64,000 nt of DNA from NCBI GenBank assembly GCA_965226435.1, contig CBDDCY010000006.1, forward strand, positions 252,183-316,182, given 5' to 3'. This DNA comes from UBA6623 sp965226435. Lineage in GTDB: Bacteria > Acidobacteriota > Terriglobia > Bryobacterales > UBA6623. Numbering within the stretch: the stretch's first letter is position 1; every line of letters starts with the position of its first letter. Of this stretch, positions 54,880-63,156 are shown piece after piece. Made by a program: the position numbers and the translations under genes. The notes below the pieces were generated by a model. It was not told the DNA's origin. It did no database searches and saw only the letters and a list, made by a program, of their open reading frames with translations.

Positions 54880-55371
54880 TTAGATAACCTTTCCTTTCGC
54901 TCGCAATCGCTTCTCGACGCCGGGCGGAACCAACTCCCTAATGTCGCCTCCGTGGCCGCAAACTTCCTTGACCAGCCCGGAGCTGAGATAGCTGTAGGCC
55001 TCGGCGGGCAGCATAAAGACGGTTTCCAACTCGGGGGCGAGCTTGCGATTCATGAGCGCCATCTGTAGCTCGTATTCGTAGTCGGAGACAGCTCGAATCC
55101 CGCGCAAAATCAAACGAGCGTGCTTTTCCCGGGCATAATCGACCAGCAGTCGCCCGAAACTGTCAATGGATATGTTCTCGATGTGCCCCACGGCCTCCTC
55201 GAGCATTTCCATGCGCTCCGCGGTGGTAAACAGCGGATGCTTAGCGTCGTTTTCCAAGACCGCGACGATGATTTCGTCGAACAGCTTCGCGGCCCGCTCG
55301 ATCAAATCCAGATGACCGTTGGTCAGGGGATCAAACGACCCCGGGTAAATGATTGCATTTCGGCGCGGCAC
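54880..55371 (-). CDS. coaD: phosphopantetheine adenylyltransferase
   Basis: It catalyses the fourth step of coenzyme A synthesis, transferring AMP to 4'-phosphopantetheine. The start is GTG 55371, immediately before PRRNAIIYPGSFDPLTNGHLDL, giving 163 residues, the exact family size. The longer frame upstream covers repeat and promoter sequence and is not credible. Nucleotidyltransferase motifs YPGSFDPLTNGH and YSYLSSGLVKEV (equivalent to ISSTxxR-type) are present. It is first in the minus-strand operon and divergent from the flagellin gene, sharing the 290-bp region 55372-55658. Confidence 0.95.
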   Translation of the reverse strand: MPRRNAIIYPGSFDPLTNGHLDLIERAAKLFDEIIVAVLENDAKHPLFTTAERMEMLEEAVGHIENISIDSFGRLLVDYAREKHARLILRGIRAVSDYEYELQMALMNRKLAPELETVFMLPAEAYSYLSSGLVKEVCGHGGDIRELVPPGVEKRLRAKGKVI

Positions 55372-55446
55372 GGGGAAAAAGCTATTGTACCAAGGGCGCG
55401 GCCGGGGACCGATCGAAGCTGTCGGGGACCCCTTTACCCGGATGAT

Positions 55447-55472
55447 GGGCAGGCCTGGAGACCTGCCCCACC
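55447..55472. repeat. REP-like palindrome, second location
   Basis: GGGCAGGCCTGGAGACCTGCCC followed by CACC differs at two positions from 16247-16272. Just downstream, GACACCCTGCTCC occurs twice (near 55484 and 55508). These repeats fill the divergent region between coaD and the flagellin gene. Confidence 0.7.
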
Positions 55473-55540
55473 GGGCGGCTCGGACACCCTGCTCCAGGGC
55501 GGCACTGACACCCTGCTCCGTTCTCCCGTTCCCGCTGAAT

Positions 55541-55567
55541 TCAACAAATCCCGATTGGGTCCGATAA
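55541..55567 (+). promoter_or_regulatory. FliA (sigma-28)-like promoter of the flagellin gene
   Basis: TCAA at 55541-55544 and TCCGATAA at 55560-55567 are spaced 15 bases apart. They match the sigma-28 consensus TAAA-N15-GCCGATAA at three of four and seven of eight positions. The site lies about 90 bases before the flagellin start codon. Confidence 0.6.
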
Positions 55568-55658
55568 GGACCGTTGCAGACAAACAACAGGTTGGGCCCC
55601 AGGCCCGGCCGGCCGTGAATGGACTCGCGGCGCAATTTTCACCAAGGAAGGAATTATC

Positions 55659-58055
55659 ATGGCAGGATTTTCAATTGTTACCAACGTATCTTCTTTAATA
55701 GCCCAAGAAAACCTCATCAAGACGAACACTCTGCAACAGCGGACGATCACGAGGTTGACCTCGGGCTTGCGGATCAACTCCTCCGCGGACGACGCGGCCG
55801 GGTTGGCGATCGCCAACCGTTTCCGGTCCGACATCGCCGTGTTGCGGCAGGGCATTCGAAACGCCGCCGACGGTTTGAGTACTTTGCAGACCATCGACGG
55901 CGGTATCAACAACATTTCACTGCTGATTGATCGTGCTCGGACGCTGGCCACGCAGTCGGCTTCGGGAACGTTCACCGGTGACCGCAATACGCTGAACACC
56001 GAATTTCAATCGGTGCTCACCGAGATTGACCGGCAGGCGCAGTCTGTCGGACTCGATCCGGGCGGTACCTTCGCCGCGGCGCTCTCGGTCTTCATCGGCG
56101 GCGGCCGGACCAACAACGGCGTCTCGGAGACGACCAACGGATCGGTACAGATTGATCTGTCGAACTCGGCCGTTAATGCCAGCATTCTGGGATTGAGCGG
56201 CGTCCAAGTACTCGGCGAAGGCAATCATGGCACGGCGATCGCCGTGGACATCGGCGACGCATCTGCTACGAGCGTTCAGGACATCGCTACCGATGCGACG
56301 AACCTGGCCTCCGTGCGAACGGCGGGCTTCACGGAGTTCATCTTCAGCGGGCCGGCTTTCTCTGATTCATCGTCGGTTCGTGTGTCGGTCAACCTGAGCG
56401 GTGTTGTGGATACCTCAACGCTGACGACGGCGATCAACGACGCCATCAACGGTCTCAGCGTCACCAGTCAGGCGGAACAGGCCTTCAAGAACGCCGGCGT
56501 CAGTGCGAGTATCAACACCGATGCGGAGGGCGAAAAGCAGTTGGCGTTCTCTTCGAGCGACACGGCTTTCCAGGTGGCGGCCGGCGATCGTGTGTCGAAC
56601 GCGCTGTTGGGCAACGTGACTTCGGTGACGAACCTGACCGGCACGATCCTCGAAATCGATGTCGATGCCGACACGGCGTCCGCCGCGGCGGCAACCACCT
56701 TCACGAACGCCGGCAACATCCTCATTCGGCTCGAAGGCGGCGGCCTAGCTGACCCGATCACGTTGACGCTGACGGTCTCCGCGGCTGAAACGGTGGGCAG
56801 TATTATCGCCGAACTCAATACTGAGTTCTCGGCCAACACCACGCTGACGACGGCGGGCTTTTCGCTCACCGCCGCAGCCGCCGGCACCATCCAGTTCACC
56901 AATTCGCTGGGGCAGGAATTCAAAGTCTCCGTCTCGGGCGATGAGGAGAACCATCTCGGGTTGGGAAGCTTCTTGACGGGCGACAACACCGCTCCGATCG
57001 ACACGCAATACACCGGGGCGGCGACGGGCGGCGCGATCACCGAAGCGTCCACGTTTTCGATCCTGATCGGCGGTAGCGTCGAATCGATCACCGTGGCCGC
57101 TGACGGCTCCGGAACTCTAGCCACGCGAGTGGACGTTTTGAATGCCGCGATCGCCGCCAATGCAACGCTGGCCTCAGCCGGGCTTGTTGCCAGCAATAGC
57201 GGTGGGGCGATTCGTTTAGAATCAACGAACGGGTCGCTGTTCCAACTCAACGTCGACGACACTAACGGCGGGTTCGGCTTCTCGACCTTCACCGTCGACA
57301 ACGACACCAATGCGTTGACGGCCGGCGCCGGGTTCCTCGATACCACGTTCAACTCCGGAGGGGCCGACGCTTCCACCATCGGGGATGTGACCTCCTATGC
57401 CGACATTGTCTTCGGCGGGGACGATCAGACCATCACGCTCACCGCCAATGATGCCACCGGCGCGCCGCAATCGATCAACATTACGTTGGCCAATGACGGC
57501 ACCGGGACTATCACGTCCCTCGACGAAGCGGTACAGCACCTTAACGCACAGTTGCAGCAGTCCAACAACACAACGCTGCAATCGATTGTCGCCGTCAAGG
57601 AGCGGAACGACGCCAATACCGGAGAGGGAATTCGTTTCATCTCCAGGTTGCAGGAGTTTCGCGTCAGCATCGGCACGACCGAGAACGGCGGTGGACTCAA
57701 CGGCGGGACGGCGCAATTGCTGACCTCCGATGAATTGACCGGCGGCAGCGTTACCGACATCTCGAGCAAGGACAATGCCGAGTCGGCGGTTACGCTTTTG
57801 GCGACCGCTGTCACGGTGTTGGCCAGGATTCAGGCCGATGTCGGTAAGGGGCAGAACAACCTGACCTTTGCCATCGGTTTGGCATCGACGCAAATCACCA
57901 ACCTGGCCGCCGCGGAAAGCCGCGTTCGAGACGCCGATCTCGCGGCCGAAGCAGCCAACCTGACACGAGCCTCGATCGCGCAACAGGCGGGCGTTGCGGC
58001 CCTCGCGCAAGCGAACTCCGCGCCGCAAGCCGTCCTCGCGCTACTCCGAGGATAA
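55659..58055 (+). CDS. fliC: flagellin with a large central variable domain
   Basis: A 798-residue flagellin, well above the usual 270-550. The N-terminal D0/D1 part is clear (TRLTSGLRINSSADDAAGLAIANRFRSDI), and so is the C-terminal part (TNLAAAESRVRDADLAAEAANLTRASIAQQAG, ending LALLRG). Together these form the filament core. Residues about 140-690 are Ala/Thr/Ser/Gly-rich and beta-like, making the exposed D2/D3 domain, with few Lys or Cys. Start ATG 55659 follows AAGGAAGGA. A FliA-like promoter precedes it and a strong terminator follows, so it is a single transcription unit. No other flagellar gene lies in the window. Confidence 0.95.
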   Translation: MAGFSIVTNVSSLIAQENLIKTNTLQQRTITRLTSGLRINSSADDAAGLAIANRFRSDIAVLRQGIRNAADGLSTLQTIDGGINNISLLIDRARTLATQSASGTFTGDRNTLNTEFQSVLTEIDRQAQSVGLDPGGTFAAALSVFIGGGRTNNGVSETTNGSVQIDLSNSAVNASILGLSGVQVLGEGNHGTAIAVDIGDASATSVQDIATDATNLASVRTAGFTEFIFSGPAFSDSSSVRVSVNLSGVVDTSTLTTAINDAINGLSVTSQAEQAFKNAGVSASINTDAEGEKQLAFSSSDTAFQVAAGDRVSNALLGNVTSVTNLTGTILEIDVDADTASAAAATTFTNAGNILIRLEGGGLADPITLTLTVSAAETVGSIIAELNTEFSANTTLTTAGFSLTAAAAGTIQFTNSLGQEFKVSVSGDEENHLGLGSFLTGDNTAPIDTQYTGAATGGAITEASTFSILIGGSVESITVAADGSGTLATRVDVLNAAIAANATLASAGLVASNSGGAIRLESTNGSLFQLNVDDTNGGFGFSTFTVDNDTNALTAGAGFLDTTFNSGGADASTIGDVTSYADIVFGGDDQTITLTANDATGAPQSINITLANDGTGTITSLDEAVQHLNAQLQQSNNTTLQSIVAVKERNDANTGEGIRFISRLQEFRVSIGTTENGGGLNGGTAQLLTSDELTGGSVTDISSKDNAESAVTLLATAVTVLARIQADVGKGQNNLTFAIGLASTQITNLAAAESRVRDADLAAEAANLTRASIAQQAGVAALAQANSAPQAVLALLRG

Positions 58056-58080
58056 GCTACGGTCTTTCGGTAGGCCCTTT

Positions 58081-58110
58081 GCCCGCCCGGTTCGCCGGGC
58101 GGGCATTTTT
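58081..58110 (+). terminator. intrinsic terminator of the flagellin gene
   Basis: A perfect 10-bp stem (GCCCGCCCGG pairing with CCGGGCGGGC) closes a TTCG tetraloop and is followed by ATTTTT. It starts 25 bases after the flagellin stop codon. Confidence 0.93.
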
Positions 58111-58133
58111 GTTGGGCCCGCGATGGCTTTCCC

Positions 58134-59609
58134 TTGCTTGAACCCCCTAGGTGGATTCGTCATGCTGAGGAACTGCTTCGCGCCATGGCTCCCACCACGC
58201 AAGCCCGTGATCTTGCCGCTGAATCCTTCGACTTGCTCGACAAGGGCGGGGAAGACGATGCCTCGCGCGCATTCGAGCTGATCGAGGCGCTTTGCCACCT
58301 GGCGACATCTTCCAATCCTGAGGAGGCGCGGGCGGGCGCCGACGCCCTCTTCGGCGATCTTGTCGAGGGCCTCGCCGACCGCTTCGAGCCGCGACTTTGT
58401 GATGCCTATGTCGAACTGTTCTCTCGGGTGATCGACTTCTGCCGCCGGCTGCCGAGGGGCGCGGAACTCGATCGAAGACTGCGTGCCTTCGGATTGGACG
58501 ACCGGCGGGCGCTGCTCGATCGAGCGGACCGGGTTCGCCGGCCGAAGCCCTTTGCCCTTTCGCGAGCCGCGGCACTGCGCAAGATTCTTGTTCTGTCCCG
58601 CGTCACGCTGGGCGCCGACATCGCCGTCACAAGCGTGGTGTTGGCGAAGCTGAAGCAGTTGGCCCCGCATGCGGAGATCAGGCTGGTCGGCGGGCCGAAG
58701 TCGGCGGCGTTTTTTGCTTCCGACCCGCGTATCTCAGCGCTTGTGTTGGACTACCCTCGCGGCGGAACGCTGATGGAAAGGCTGGACGCCTGGTTTGCCC
58801 CCGCCGACGCCGTGGCGGCGGAAATCGCGGCGTGCAGCGAGGGTGAGTTCTTGGTCGTTGACCCTGATTCGCGCATGACTCAACTGGGCCTGTTGTCGCT
58901 GACTCCCAAGGATGTCGGCTATTGCTTTCTCGAAACGCGGTCATTCGGCGCCGAGACCGATTCCGCCCGCAAGTCACTTTCGCAGCTCACGGCCAAAGGC
59001 TTGGAATCCCTTTTCGGGCCGACGAGCGAACCGCTCTATCCCTACGTCAGCCTTCCTGAAGCCGATCTTGATCTGGGTCGGCGCGTTCGCGGAGCGGTGC
59101 AGGGAAAGACGGTTGCGGTGAATCTTGGCGTTGGGAACAACGACGCGAAACGGGTTGACGATACTTTCGAACGCCGGTTGATCGCCTTGCTCGTCACCCG
59201 GGGCTACCGGGTTCTTCTCGATCGTGGCGCGGGCGAAGACGAGTTGAAGCGCATGGACCGTCTTGAGGAATTCCTATGCGAGCGGGGGCTGTCGGTAAGC
59301 CGCATCGTTTCCGACGGCATGCTGCCCGACCGCATAGAGGCCGCCGACGTCATGACGTGGCAAGGCAGCCTGAGTGCTTTCGCCGGAATCACAGCCGCGG
59401 CGGACCTCTACATCGGATACGACTCGGCAGGCGGCCATCTGGCCGCTGCGTTGAGAGTGCCGGTAATCAGCGTGTTCGCCGGAGCCCCCAACGACCGCAT
59501 GCGAGAACGATGGTCCCCGCGCGGCCCGGCCCGCGCCGACGTGATTGCTGTCGAGCAGGGTGAAATCGCGGACGCCGTCTTGGGGCGAGTCGAGGAGCTG
59601 CTGCCTTGA
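58134..59609 (+). CDS. family 9 (heptosyltransferase-like) glycosyltransferase
   Basis: A 491-residue protein from TTG 58134, with ATG 58185 an alternative. Residues 1-145 are a helical extension. GT9 similarity begins at RKILVLSRVTLGADIAVTSVVLAKL and continues through VAVNLGVGNNDAKRVDD to YIGYDSAGGHLAAALRVPVISVFAG, the donor-site segment with the GYDSAGGH variant of the family's DSGxxH motif. Start is 24 bp after the flagellin terminator. The stop overlaps the next glycosyltransferase by four bases. With the neighbouring ligase, an LPS-type glycan is likely; flagellin glycosylation is an alternative based only on proximity. Confidence 0.82.
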   Translation: MLEPPRWIRHAEELLRAMAPTTQARDLAAESFDLLDKGGEDDASRAFELIEALCHLATSSNPEEARAGADALFGDLVEGLADRFEPRLCDAYVELFSRVIDFCRRLPRGAELDRRLRAFGLDDRRALLDRADRVRRPKPFALSRAAALRKILVLSRVTLGADIAVTSVVLAKLKQLAPHAEIRLVGGPKSAAFFASDPRISALVLDYPRGGTLMERLDAWFAPADAVAAEIAACSEGEFLVVDPDSRMTQLGLLSLTPKDVGYCFLETRSFGAETDSARKSLSQLTAKGLESLFGPTSEPLYPYVSLPEADLDLGRRVRGAVQGKTVAVNLGVGNNDAKRVDDTFERRLIALLVTRGYRVLLDRGAGEDELKRMDRLEEFLCERGLSVSRIVSDGMLPDRIEAADVMTWQGSLSAFAGITAAADLYIGYDSAGGHLAAALRVPVISVFAGAPNDRMRERWSPRGPARADVIAVEQGEIADAVLGRVEELLP

Positions 59610-60682
59610 GGATCGCGATCGACGCGAGCTACAGCCTGGACGCGGCGCCTTCCGGCGTGGCCGTCTACAGCTCGAATCTGATTGCCGCCATGGTCCGCTC
59701 CGCGCCACGAGACCACTTCGACCTTTGCTATCGCGCCAATCGCTTCTTGCGGGCTCTTGGAGCCGCGCCGCCCGGATCGAATTATTCCCGTAAGTTACTC
59801 GAGGAGTTCAACTGTTATCTGTTTCGCGGGCGCGTGGATCTATTTCACGGTTTGAACCAACGATTGCCGCGCTGTCGCTTTCGCCGCGCGGTGGCAACAT
59901 TCCACGACCTTTTTGTCGCCAACGGTGATTACTCGACGCCGGAATTTCGCGGCCGTTTTGCGTCGTTGGCGCGGGAAGCCGCGGGGCGGGCGGATCGCAT
60001 CATCGCGGTCTCGCGTTACACCGCCGATCAAGTGGCCAACCATCTGGGCTATCCCCCGTCGCGCATCGATGTTGTCCACCATGGCGTGAACCCGATCCCC
60101 CAGGTGGCGGAAGAGGACTTGGCGGCATTCCGGAAAAAGACAGAACTGCATGCGCCCTTTCTGCTGCACGTCGGGGCGATTCAAAAGCGCAAGAACGTCG
60201 TGAGGGTGATCGAGGCTTTCGAACGCCTGCGGTCACACTACCTGCTCGTGCTGACCGGCTCGGCGGGCTATGGCGCGGAGCGGATCATGGCACGCATCGA
60301 GTCGAGCCCGGCGCGTGATCGGGTCCGCGTGATTGGTTATGTCGATGACGATTCGTTGACGAAGCTTTACCGCTCGGCCGAAGCCTTGGTCTTTCCGTCC
60401 CTCGAAGAGGGGTTCGGTTTACCGGTTCTCGAAGCCATGTCGGCCGGGTTGCCGGTGGTGACATCGAATCGCTCGGCGATGCCCGAGGTCGCCGGAGACG
60501 CGGCGCGATTGGTCGATCCCGACGATACCGACTCGATCGAGGCGGGCATCGTCGAAGTGCTCGAAGACGAGGATCGACGCGCGGAGTTACAGGCCAAAGG
60601 CCTCGTCCGGGCAACCCAATTCCATTGGACCAAGGCGGCCGGCGAAACCTGGCAAGTCTACGCCAAAACGATCGAGGCGTGA
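59606..60682 (+). CDS. family 4 glycosyltransferase
   Basis: A 358-residue GT-B-fold enzyme starting at TTG 59606, overlapping the preceding stop (TTGA). N-terminal MRIAIDASYSLDAAPSGVAVYSSNL and RIIAVSRYTADQVANHLGYP are typical. The donor site PSLEEGFGLPVLEAMSAGLPVVTSNRSAMPEVAGDAA carries the E-x7-E motif. It resembles mannosyl- and rhamnosyltransferases of surface polysaccharide clusters. Coupling to the GT9 gene indicates that they work on the same glycan, and the ligase gene follows after a repeat. Confidence 0.92.
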   Translation: MRIAIDASYSLDAAPSGVAVYSSNLIAAMVRSAPRDHFDLCYRANRFLRALGAAPPGSNYSRKLLEEFNCYLFRGRVDLFHGLNQRLPRCRFRRAVATFHDLFVANGDYSTPEFRGRFASLAREAAGRADRIIAVSRYTADQVANHLGYPPSRIDVVHHGVNPIPQVAEEDLAAFRKKTELHAPFLLHVGAIQKRKNVVRVIEAFERLRSHYLLVLTGSAGYGAERIMARIESSPARDRVRVIGYVDDDSLTKLYRSAEALVFPSLEEGFGLPVLEAMSAGLPVVTSNRSAMPEVAGDAARLVDPDDTDSIEAGIVEVLEDEDRRAELQAKGLVRATQFHWTKAAGETWQVYAKTIEA

Positions 60683-60691
60683 TGCGCCGTG

Positions 60692-60754
60692 GGACAGGCC
60701 TCCAGGCCTGCCCAGGCGATGAAGCTCGAGCAGGCCTGAAGACCTGCTCCACCC
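60692..60754. repeat. two degenerate REP-like palindromes
   Basis: GGACAGGCCTCCAGGCCTGCCC and GAGCAGGCCTGAAGACCTGC with TCCACC stand side by side in the 103-bp gap between GT4 and ligase genes. They belong to the same family as 16247 and 55447. Confidence 0.62.
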
Positions 60755-60785
60755 GCCAACCCCCTACGCCCTGAATGGCTTACCC

Positions 60786-62039
60786 TTGAACTCTGTGAAC
60801 GCCAAGCCTATTTCTTCCCATATCCCTCTCCCCGGGAATGACAAGTTGTCTCAAGCTGCCTTAGCCTTTGCTTTCTTGGCGTCGGCGGGCGGGCTGGTTT
60901 CGATTACTTTCTCTCATGTCTGCTTGGGTGCGGCGTTGGTGTTGCTGATTGCCTCGAAAACATCGCTACGTTTTCCTCCCATCAAGGCTCCACTGTTCGC
61001 CTTTCTCGGGCTGACGGTCATTTCCCTTTTCGCATCGGACGCCCCATGGGACGGGCTGCCGCAAATCAAAAAGTTCTTCGTGTTCGCTTTCTTGCCGGTC
61101 ATCTACTCGCTGCTCGCGCGCCGGCATGCCGCTCATCGACTGCTGCAAGCCTGGTTCATCTTGGCGGGAGCGACGGCGGCCGTGAGCATCGTGCAATTCG
61201 TCTATAAATGGCAAACGGCGCGGGCGGCGGGAGAGGAGTTCTACACGCCCTACATTGGGAACCGGATCACCGGTTCTTTCAGTCATTGGATGACTTTCAG
61301 CGAGGTAGGCTTGTTGGTGCTTCTCGTGCTGACGGCCTATCTACTGTTTTCCGAGCACGGTCGAAGAAAGACCAGCGTCTTTTGGGTAGGTTGTGGGTCG
61401 CTCATTGGGCTTTCGCTGCTGTTAAGTTTTACGCGAGGCGTCTGGTTGGCTTTCCTGGTTTGCGGGGTATATCTGATTTGGAGTTGGAAGAGGAAAGCGT
61501 TGTGGGCCCTGCCGGTTGTGATCGTCATGTTGGTAGCTTTCTCGCCTGACGCCGTGAGGAAGCGAATCGCCTCGATCAAACCAGCTGCGAACACCAATCG
61601 CCTTTTAATGTGGGAGACAGGATGGAATATGGTCCAGGCGCATCCCTGGCTCGGCGTCGGTCCCGAGCGCGTGGGCCCCAGGTTTGACGAGTTCATGCCG
61701 CCGTGGGAAGGCGAGCGGCCCGACGCCTATTACGGGCATCTCCACAACATCTACATCCACTACGCGGCCGAACGTGGGTTACCGGCTGCCTTGGCCCTGC
61801 TGTGGCTGCTATTTCGAGTGTTGGGTGATTGTCGAGCCGCCCTGGCGCGTGTCCCGCGAGGGCGCGATGATGACCGTTTTATGTTGCACGCGACGGTAGC
61901 GGCGACGCTGGCCGTGATGGTGGTCGGCTGCTTCGATCTGACGCTGGGCGACAGCGAAATCCTGGCGGTCTATTTGGCGATTGTCGCGCTGGGTTACGGA
62001 GCGGTCGGCAGGGCAGCAGGTCGAGGGCGTAGTGCGTGA
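60786..62039 (+). CDS. O-antigen ligase (WaaL-type) family membrane protein
   Basis: A 417-residue polytopic membrane protein with about 11-12 hydrophobic helices. It carries the ligase-family features: LLSFTRGVWLAFLVCGVYLIW, a periplasmic loop with ETGWNMVQAHPWLGVGPERVGPRF, and the conserved HNIYIHYAAERG with catalytic His. It should transfer undecaprenyl-linked glycan to lipid A core or another acceptor on the outer side of the inner membrane. The start is TTG 60786 or GTG 60795. The preceding GT9 and GT4 genes would supply sugars for core or O-chain. Confidence 0.9.
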   Translation: MNSVNAKPISSHIPLPGNDKLSQAALAFAFLASAGGLVSITFSHVCLGAALVLLIASKTSLRFPPIKAPLFAFLGLTVISLFASDAPWDGLPQIKKFFVFAFLPVIYSLLARRHAAHRLLQAWFILAGATAAVSIVQFVYKWQTARAAGEEFYTPYIGNRITGSFSHWMTFSEVGLLVLLVLTAYLLFSEHGRRKTSVFWVGCGSLIGLSLLLSFTRGVWLAFLVCGVYLIWSWKRKALWALPVVIVMLVAFSPDAVRKRIASIKPAANTNRLLMWETGWNMVQAHPWLGVGPERVGPRFDEFMPPWEGERPDAYYGHLHNIYIHYAAERGLPAALALLWLLFRVLGDCRAALARVPRGRDDDRFMLHATVAATLAVMVVGCFDLTLGDSEILAVYLAIVALGYGAVGRAAGRGRSA

Positions 62040-62082
62040 GGCGGCGTTGGCCCGCGGCGGCGATCCGTTATCATTGAAATAC

Positions 62083-62172
62083 GGTGAGGTGCGAGAGTGG
62101 TTGAATCGGGCGGTCTCGAAAACCGTTGAGCCTTTGCGGGCTCCGTGGGTTCGAATCCCACCCTCACCGCCA
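62083..62172 (+). tRNA. tRNA-Ser (anticodon CGA)
   Basis: The acceptor stem GGTGAGG pairs with CCTCACC (62162-62168), followed by G and encoded CCA (62170-62172). The T arm contains GGTTCGAATCC. The anticodon loop CTCGAAA has CGA at 62117-62119, reading UCG. A long variable arm (GAGCC/GGGCTC) is typical of serine tRNAs. The neighbouring integrase remnant suggests that the 3' end served as an attachment site. Confidence 0.95.
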
Positions 62173-62255
62173 TGTTTTCAGTAGGTTAGGGTCGGCAGGC
62201 GGGCGGCGCTTCAGGGCGCAAGAAAACGCGTTGCTAATCCCTTGCTAATCCCAGG

Positions 62256-62510
62256 TCAGACGACCCGCCCGCTGTCCCTCATCAAATCCCCAAAGGCTCG
62301 GTCAATTTTTCCAGCGGCATCCTCCCGCATCCCCGGCGAGACATGGCTGTACGTGTCCAGCGTTATCCCCATGGCCGAATGGCCCAGGCGCTCGGAGACT
62401 ACCTTTACCGGCACTCCGGCCCGTAACAAATGTGACGCGTGGGTGTGCCTGAGATCCTGAAACCTGACCTTGACGTGAGTACCCGATTTGGATTCAAGCC
62501 CGGCAAGCCG
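62256..62510 (-). pseudogene. C-terminal remnant of a tyrosine recombinase (integrase)
   Basis: Read on the minus strand, the stretch encodes VKVRFQDLRHTHASHLLRAG, then VVSERLGHSAMGITLDTYSHVSPGMREDAAGKI, and stops at 62256. It includes the second catalytic Arg, the LGH His and the nucleophilic Tyr of phage-type integrases. The usual His of HDLRH is Gln here. The frame is blocked by a stop just upstream, so the catalytic domain's first Arg and the arm-binding domain are gone. It lies 84 bp from the 3' end of tRNA-Ser, the classic place for an integrated element's integrase. Confidence 0.85.
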
Positions 62511-62757
62511 AAATCATGGGTTCCCGCAACCGCACGGAGCGAAGCCGCCGTGCTCTTCTAGTCCGCCGCTGACCGATTTTTGAGACATGGGCGGACCTTG
62601 ATTCCCGCATGCGTGATTCCGCCGGAGGGAGCAAGGACAGGTTGCCGGAGTCGCTGAATCCGGGGCGGCAGCGAGGGGAAGGTTGACTTCCAAGTTATAA
62701 TCCACTTATCGAGATGGGTCGGAAGCTCCACGGGCTACCGACCGGGGACGGCAATCC

Positions 62758-63156
62758 ATGCGGACAGGCGAAGAGACAACTCACTCGCGACAGAAGTTTT
62801 GGGGGCGCTATTTCCGCTTCTACGATACCCTCAACAAGAAAAAACCGTATCGCCACATGATCGAATGGGAAGTCAGCTTGCTCGATCTCGAACCCGGGTG
62901 CAAGGTTCTGGACGCCGGTACCGGGTCGGGCAACGTCGCGGCCGAACTTGAAAACAGGGGCGCCGACGTTATGGGGATCGATTTTTGCGAGCCGGCTTTG
63001 GACCTTTGTCGTCAAAAGGCGCCGCGTGGGCAGTTTCAGTTCGGAGATCTAACGAAGCCCCTGGAATTCGAGGACGGTGCCTTCGACAGGGTTGTTTGTA
63101 GTGTCGTGCTGCATCTGTTCAAGCCCGAACAGCAAGAGTTCGCGCTTCGAGAGATG
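62758..63156 (+). pseudogene. SAM-dependent methyltransferase truncated by an insertion element
   Basis: From ATG 62758 the reading frame gives a class I methyltransferase N-terminal part: LEPGCKVLDAGTGSGNVAAELENRG (motif I), VMGIDFCEPALDLCRQKA and FDRVVCSVVLHLF (motif IV). After EFALREM the expected continuation of the fold is replaced by GLPPGVRQIV and a stop at 63189. That tail belongs to the end of an IS3-family element beginning near 63155. About 90 or more residues are missing. Without the substrate-binding end the protein is probably inactive. Native substrate unknown. The region 62511-62757 shows no gene. Confidence 0.78.

Noticed and set aside
55372..55635. Extended N-terminus for coaD
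   Set aside because: The 88 extra codons run through REP and promoter sequence; GTG 55371 gives exactly the normal length.
56468..57379. 303-codon frame opposite the flagellin gene, and a similar one at 57222-58028
   Set aside because: Low-complexity shadows of the Ala/Thr-rich flagellin middle; no start signal or motif.
62242..62460. Plus-strand frame of 72 codons after the tRNA
   Set aside because: It is the shadow of the integrase remnant, which has clear catalytic motifs on the minus strand.
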